Assembly (NCBI GenBank): GCA_963575745.1
Contig: CAUYUJ010016062.1
Span: forward strand, 132,501 to 169,995
Direction of reading: 5' to 3'
Origin: Prorocentrum cordatum
Taxonomy: Eukaryota; Sar; Dinophyceae; Prorocentrales; Prorocentraceae
DNA: 37,495 bases
This document shows positions 37,210 through 37,495 of the stretch, one piece after another. The notes beneath the pieces were generated by a model. It was not told where the DNA came from, did not search any database, and saw only the letters and a program-made list of their open reading frames with translations. The translations under genes and the position numbers were made by a program. Each line of letters begins with the position of its first letter. Position 1 is the first letter of the stretch.

Positions 37210-37495
37210 AACATGATGGACCCACGAACCCGGAAAGGGATATAGACATGTGAAGCATGGTCACGTTTTCACGATACCCAACTGGGCGACACCTCACGAA
37301 ACATCCCACGAGACACTCCGCGAAACATCCCACGAGACACCTCACGAAACATTCCACGAGACACCTCACGAAACATTCCACGAGACACCCCGTGAAACAT
37401 TCCACGAGACACCCCACGAACAGGCAACCACTCAACCAGACACCCCACGAAACATTCAACGGGGGTGCGACTGGGTGTGGTCGTGCTGGGGGGTG
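37210..37495 (+). mobile_element. Composite VNTR element, copy 8 (runs off window)
   Basis: Leader 37210-37464 with 24-bp units. The VNTR starts at about 37465 and is cut by the window end. The ACGAACAGGCAACCACTCAA and GGGGGTGCGACTGGGTG variants match copy 6's second leader (33385-33445), so copies 6 and 8 form a subfamily. Confidence 0.92.

Overview
This looks like nuclear DNA of a GC-rich, repeat-dense eukaryote, probably a protist. No bacterial gene density, operons, ribosome binding sites, tRNA or rRNA genes are visible. The longest open frames run through stop-free tandem repeats and are not genes. The one gene I recognise is split into short minus-strand exons by introns of about 1 to 4 kb. 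Three inferred acceptors read AG|G, and one or two donors are easiest to place as GA or GC rather than GT. That pattern is known from dinoflagellates, so a GC-rich dinoflagellate is my best guess. The evidence is thin, because some boundaries were chosen by reading frame.

Layout. 1-220: ACT microsatellite. 221-2000: mostly unique, with an old copy of a short inverted-repeat element. 2.0-5.6 kb: tandem-repeat domain (31, about 100 and about 140 bp units) plus a 0.67 kb segment present twice. 5.6-6.4 kb: CAAGA-rich degenerate repeat and a CT tract. 6.4-18.0 kb: the gene-bearing part. Four minus-strand exons (17642-17576, 16593-16465, about 12583-12515, 9109-8939) encode consecutive pieces of a CWF19-like (CwfJ-domain) spliceosome and lariat-turnover factor. 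Its introns hold several short transposon-like elements, microsatellites and duplications, one of which copies part of the last exon. 18.5-19.85 kb: 73-bp satellite split by one copy of a composite element. 20-25.9 kb: microsatellites, dispersed repeats, further copies of the short elements, large hairpins, and a second copy of a minus-strand protein-like fragment. 25.99-37.5 kb: tandem and nested copies of the composite element.

The most unusual structure is that composite element, seen eight times. It has a leader with 24-bp repeats, a 16-bp G-rich VNTR of about 10 to 65 units, and a tail that carries a CTCGAGACATC motif and ends in a short A run. Copies sit in unrelated flanks: a 73-bp satellite, an AAGGAATCCTT-type repeat, and the tail of another copy. 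It therefore behaves like a mobile, non-autonomous VNTR retroposon, comparable in architecture but not in sequence to primate SVA. The order of VNTR variants is shared between copies, so they also spread as whole blocks.

The second main result is a set of short inverted-repeat transposon families. Their boundaries can be read from target-site duplications (8 bp, about 9 bp) and, in one case, from an empty paralogous site in the same window.
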